A DNA stretch of 33,367 bases from CAZMCC01 sp964564695 (lineage in GTDB: Bacteria; Planctomycetota; Phycisphaerae; Phycisphaerales; UBA1924), in NCBI GenBank assembly GCA_964564695.1, contig CAZMCC010000040.1:1-33367 (forward strand). The letters run 5' to 3'. Each line of letters begins with the position of its first letter. Position 1 is the stretch's first letter. This document shows positions 30,476 through 33,367 of this stretch, piece after piece. The notes below the pieces were generated by a model that made no database searches, had not been told where the DNA came from, and saw only the letters and a list, made by a program, of their open reading frames with translations. A program made the translations under genes and the position numbers.

Positions 30476-32878
30476 TCAGCCGCAGCCGCCGGCGATTCCG
30501 TCGAAGTAGCTGTTGATGAACGAAGAGACGTCGGTGGAGTTGATGATGCCGTTCTGGTCGACGTCGGTCTCACGGGTGCCGAAGGCGAGGTCGTTGAACC
30601 AGGCGTTGATGAAGTCGGAGACGTCGGTGGAGTTGACGATGTCGTCGCGGTTCCAGTCGGCCTCGCAGTAGTTGACGACGCGGTTGGCGATGACGAGGGA
30701 GAAGTCGGCGTCAAGTTCGGGGGTTTCGGGGCGGGAGTCGGCGTTGACCTCGGCGGCGAAGACCCGGATCGTCCAGATCCCCGGTTCGGGGTCGAAGAGG
30801 AAGACGTTTTCGATCACGTTGCGGGTGTCCGGTACGCCTCCGGGGACGGAGGTGTTCCCGGCGGTGAGGCCGGCGTTGCCCCAGTATTCGATGCCGCTGG
30901 GGCTGACGGCGAGGAGGGTGATGTCGTTGACGCGGTGGACGGTGGAGCTGGTCGTGCCGGGGACGTCGCGGTAGGCCATGGACGCAGAGAGTTCGGCGGC
31001 GTTGGGCGGGACGATGAAGGGGAAGTCGACCGCCTGGCCGACCTGGACGGGAATGGACTGGTCGACGATGAGCATGCCCTGGCGGATCTTGTAGAGGCGC
31101 TCGAGACGCGGGACGCCCCATCCCTGGCGGAAGCGGTTGATGGCGGCCGGGCCGCCCACGTCGTAGCGGAACGCCGTGTTGACGAGCAGGGCGCGGACGG
31201 TGGCGGCGGCGGGGCGGCTGGCGAAGACGTCCTCGCCCCCCCCCAGCCCGCCGAAGCCGGCGAAGACGCCCTCGTGCCACATCTGGTAGACGAGCCCGGC
31301 GACACCGGCGACGCCGGCGCTGGCGGCGGATGTGCCGCCGAAGCTGGAGGTGTACCCCAGGTCGCTCCAGTAGGCGGTGGTGAGGATGGCGTCGTTGTGG
31401 AGGGCGAGGTCGGGCTTGACGCGTCCGTCGGCGGCGGGGCCGGTGCTGGCGTAGCCGCAATAGCAGTCGTCCTGGGTGCCGGCGGTGTCCTGGTGGGCGA
31501 TGCCGCCGACGGCGACGACGTTCTTGGCCCAGGCTTCGGGGCGTGAGGCCTGAGAGCCGGTGTTGGACTGGCTCTGGGTGATGAACAGGCCGCTGGCGAA
31601 GGCGGCAAGGTCCATCTCAGCGGAGATGGTGGTGTAGGTGGTGGTCCAGGAGTGACCCCACGAGTTGGACTGGACGACGCAGCGGAAGGGGAAGAGGTCG
31701 CTGCCGGCGATGACCGAGAGGGCGACGCGGTCGTCCATGGCGTCGTAGTCGGCGAAATAGCCCTGCTCGGCGGCGGGGAGCAATCCGCGGCCGGGCGAGA
31801 AGCCGGCGCCGGTACCGAAGAGGATGCCGTAGCAGCAGGTGCCGTGGCTGGTGTCGCCGGAGACGCCGGTGAGGAGCTCGGGCGGGGGCGATTGGAAGGC
31901 GGAGTGGCTCTGGCGGACGTTGTCGTCGACGACCATGGCGCGGACGCCGTCGCCGAGGAAGCCAAGCTCGGCGTAGACGAAGTCGGCGCCGACGACGGAG
32001 CGGATGATGTTCATGTCGCCGGAGGGCTCGCTCGCGCGGTCGACGAAGAGCACGCTGTCGCTGCGCAGCACGGCGCGGAGCTGGGGCGTGGTGAGCGTGG
32101 CGCGGACGAGGGCGCCGGCCTCGGTGACGTTTTCGACGAGGCCGCCGACGGACTCGATCGTCTTGACCAGGTCGCCCTTGAGGGCCGGGCCGGGGACGAG
32201 GGTCTGGATGTTGTACGACGCGCCTTCGCCGGAGTCGGGCGGGAGGCTGTTGTTGTGGAAGCTGAAGAGCTTGGGGACGAGCTCGTCATCGAGCCGGTAC
32301 GCCGGGTGGTACGGGACGACGGCGCGGACGCATTCGAGCGCTCGCACGGCGATGAGGGCCTGGGCGGGGATGGTGGCGATGTAGGCGAAGTTCGGCAGGA
32401 ACGCGCGCGGCGTGGCGCCCGCGAGGGCGAGGTCGTCGAGCATGCCGGGGATGATGGCCCCGGTGAACTGGCCGATGTAGATGTTCGTGTCGGGCCCCGC
32501 GTGCAGCAGCGGCGGCACCTCGGGCTGCGCCTCAACCGGGTCGAACTGGGCGTAGCGGAGCAGCACGCGCGAGTCGAAGTCCATCGGGAGCGCGGGCGAG
32601 CCGGGGTCGGCGCTGGCGAAGGTGTGGGTGGTGCGCCGGCCGTCGGGCAGGATCTCGGTCCAGGTGCGGCTCACGCTGGTGCCGCGGCGGATGACCTTCG
32701 GCGGAGCGGGGAGGTTGCTGCTCTTCGCGACGGCGGCGACCCCGGGGACGTCAACACGGGCCTTCGTGGGGGGGGCGGGCTGTTTGAGCTGGGCCGAGGC
32801 GTGGGCGGTGAACAGGAGGAGGGGCAGCCACGTTCGGACGGCGCGTCCGAGCGAGCGACCGGCAAGCGCATTGTGCAT
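30476..32878 (-). CDS. S8 (subtilisin-like) serine peptidase with GC-type dockerin, copy 2
   Basis: 800 residues from ATG 32878, where the signal peptide begins (MHNALAGRSLGRAVRTWLPL...ASA, about 1-29); an in-frame ATG at 32950 would put 24 residues in front. The layout matches the neighbouring copy: pre-domain (about 105-285), triad Asp318 (AMVVDDN), His345 (SHGTCCYGILFG) and Ser517 (GGTSAASAG), oxyanion Asn439 (QSQSNTG), beta-sandwich (about 610-730), then a dockerin (ADWNRDDIVNSTDVSDFINA ... DVDQNGIINSTDVSSFINSY) ending GGCG with the paired Cys in NYCEADW. Long shared stretches such as RPEAWAKNVVAVGGIAHQ / RPQAWAKNMVSIGGIKHQ and FRQGWGVP show tandem duplication followed by divergence. Two adjacent Cys in the His motif (TCC) differ from copy 1 (TST). 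Confidence 0.93.
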   Translation of the reverse strand: MHNALAGRSLGRAVRTWLPLLLFTAHASAQLKQPAPPTKARVDVPGVAAVAKSSNLPAPPKVIRRGTSVSRTWTEILPDGRRTTHTFASADPGSPALPMDFDSRVLLRYAQFDPVEAQPEVPPLLHAGPDTNIYIGQFTGAIIPGMLDDLALAGATPRAFLPNFAYIATIPAQALIAVRALECVRAVVPYHPAYRLDDELVPKLFSFHNNSLPPDSGEGASYNIQTLVPGPALKGDLVKTIESVGGLVENVTEAGALVRATLTTPQLRAVLRSDSVLFVDRASEPSGDMNIIRSVVGADFVYAELGFLGDGVRAMVVDDNVRQSHSAFQSPPPELLTGVSGDTSHGTCCYGILFGTGAGFSPGRGLLPAAEQGYFADYDAMDDRVALSVIAGSDLFPFRCVVQSNSWGHSWTTTYTTISAEMDLAAFASGLFITQSQSNTGSQASRPEAWAKNVVAVGGIAHQDTAGTQDDCYCGYASTGPAADGRVKPDLALHNDAILTTAYWSDLGYTSSFGGTSAASAGVAGVAGLVYQMWHEGVFAGFGGLGGGEDVFASRPAAATVRALLVNTAFRYDVGGPAAINRFRQGWGVPRLERLYKIRQGMLIVDQSIPVQVGQAVDFPFIVPPNAAELSASMAYRDVPGTTSSTVHRVNDITLLAVSPSGIEYWGNAGLTAGNTSVPGGVPDTRNVIENVFLFDPEPGIWTIRVFAAEVNADSRPETPELDADFSLVIANRVVNYCEADWNRDDIVNSTDVSDFINAWFNDLAFGTRETDVDQNGIINSTDVSSFINSYFDGIAGGCG

Positions 32879-33009
32879 GGACAGGTCCAGGAGAGAGCGG
32901 CCCAGAGCAGTACGAATGATCCCCGTGAGCAGACTGGTGTGCGCAAGCATACTGCATAAGGATGCGCGCGCAAAGGACTTGCTTTCGAATTCCCGCCGCC
33001 AGAGCGGAA

Positions 33010-33027
33010 AGCCCCGAGTTACGGGGC
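33010..33027 (-). terminator. Hairpin overlapping the aat stop codon
   Basis: On the minus strand GCCCCG, loop TAACT (the loop contains the stop TAA), CGGGGC, then TTTCC. The short 6-bp GC stem has only three Ts, so a weak terminator. Confidence 0.4.
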
Positions 33028-33367
33028 CGAATCGGCGAACGGAGCCCAGTTCACGCTGCGTTTCCGGGCGATCTGGAGACGTCGCATGAAGTCCTTGTGT
33101 GGCAACTGTTCGAGATCAAACTGATCTGTGTGCGGGTTCCAGAACTGTGCGTCAAGGATGGTGAAGCCGCGCCGGCGAACGTGTTCGGCGAGGTGGACCA
33201 GGGCGACTTTGGAGGCGTCGGAGCCGCCCCACTCGGGGCGTGAGAACTTGGACTCGGCGAAGAAGGCGGAGCCGACGACCGTGCCGTAGACCCCGCCGAC
33301 GAGGACGTGGGGGCCGTCGGGGAATTCGTGGAGGGCGTCGGTGGGGATCGCCCGGGCGTCAACGGGG
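33019..33367 (-). CDS. aat: Leucyl/phenylalanyl-tRNA--protein transferase, C-terminal part
   Basis: An open frame of 115 codons enters from the right edge and ends at TAA 33021-33019; no start lies in the window. The sequence VGGVYGTVVGSAFFAESKFS followed by RPEWGGSDASKVALVHLAEHVRRRGFTILDAQFWNPHTDQF matches the core of Aat (E. coli [20 protein letters not shown]...SKTALLVF...LIDCQVLNDHT). The enzyme attaches Leu or Phe to N-terminal Arg/Lys of proteins, marking them for ClpS/ClpAP (N-degron pathway). The 20-residue tail after the conserved LPHKDFMRRL is divergent. The gene reads in the same direction as the protease genes, but 140 bases separate them. Confidence 0.88.
   Translation of the reverse strand, partial: PVDARAIPTDALHEFPDGPHVLVGGVYGTVVGSAFFAESKFSRPEWGGSDASKVALVHLAEHVRRRGFTILDAQFWNPHTDQFDLEQLPHKDFMRRLQIARKRSVNWAPFADSAP

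Noticed and set aside
1..33367. tRNA, rRNA and prophage genes
   Set aside because: I looked for T-loop consensus, rRNA-like blocks, integrases, and phage head or tail genes, and saw none by eye. A tRNAscan or Infernal run would be needed to exclude a tRNA.

Overview
The window is high-GC DNA from a planctomycete, most likely of the class Phycisphaerae. The main evidence is a family of large exported proteins that end in a two-repeat, EF-hand-like dockerin module closing on a near-terminal Gly-Cys ('GC-type' dockerin). Supporting evidence is a membrane protein with a CxxCGY...CPECG zinc ribbon, an Mce/Mla-type lipid-transport set, and heavy antisense ORF shadowing caused by GC-rich third codon positions. 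It appears to be a draft or metagenomic assembly: there is a 10-N scaffold gap with poly-G/poly-A junk beside it (12503-12612), and one join near 16008-16020 looks chimeric.

Layout. 1-166: start of an unknown gene (minus) cut by the window edge. 167-719: no gene, but several perfect hairpins, three sharing the loop CAGAGC. 720-9230 (all minus): a DUF1028/FG-GAP/dockerin exported protein, an exported alpha/beta-hydrolase, an MCE-domain (MlaD-like) protein, an MlaF-like ATPase, a DUF4190-like membrane protein and a class V cysteine desulfurase. 9251-9452: nested inverted repeats. 9548-10489 (plus): a second MlaF-like ATPase. 10559-10697: structured repeat-like DNA. 10730-12458 (minus): a YqaE/Pmp3 protein, a small membrane protein, and a GbsR/MarR-type regulator translationally coupled to an unknown 138-aa protein. 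12459-12636: divergent gap region. 12637-16097 (plus): a SAM methyltransferase, then a type IIG restriction-modification enzyme whose specificity region is missing and which runs into the last half of a dockerin. 16351-20891 (plus): an exported 14-repeat FG-GAP/Ig/dockerin protein, a lipoprotein and a Pro-rich exported protein. 21128-27515 (plus): an unknown protein, rsmD coupled to a helicase-nuclease, a MITE-like inverted repeat, and a zinc-ribbon membrane protein. 27516-27892: structured non-coding DNA and a strong terminator. 27941-32878 (minus): two tandem paralogous S8 (subtilisin-like) proteases with C-terminal GC dockerins. 33019-33367 (minus): the C-terminal part of aat.

How the genes fit together. 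Four full-length dockerin-tailed proteins and one orphan tail form the most coherent theme: exported proteins with different heads (Ntn-hydrolase-like DUF1028, FG-GAP propellers, proteases) sharing one attachment or sorting module. No sortase- or cohesin-like partner is visible. The Mce/Mla genes (one MCE subunit, two ATPases, an esterase) suggest lipid trafficking across a diderm envelope, but no MlaE-type permease is present. rsmD and the helicase-nuclease form a housekeeping/DNA-repair pair. The restriction enzyme shows a composition shift and truncation that point to recombination or misassembly.
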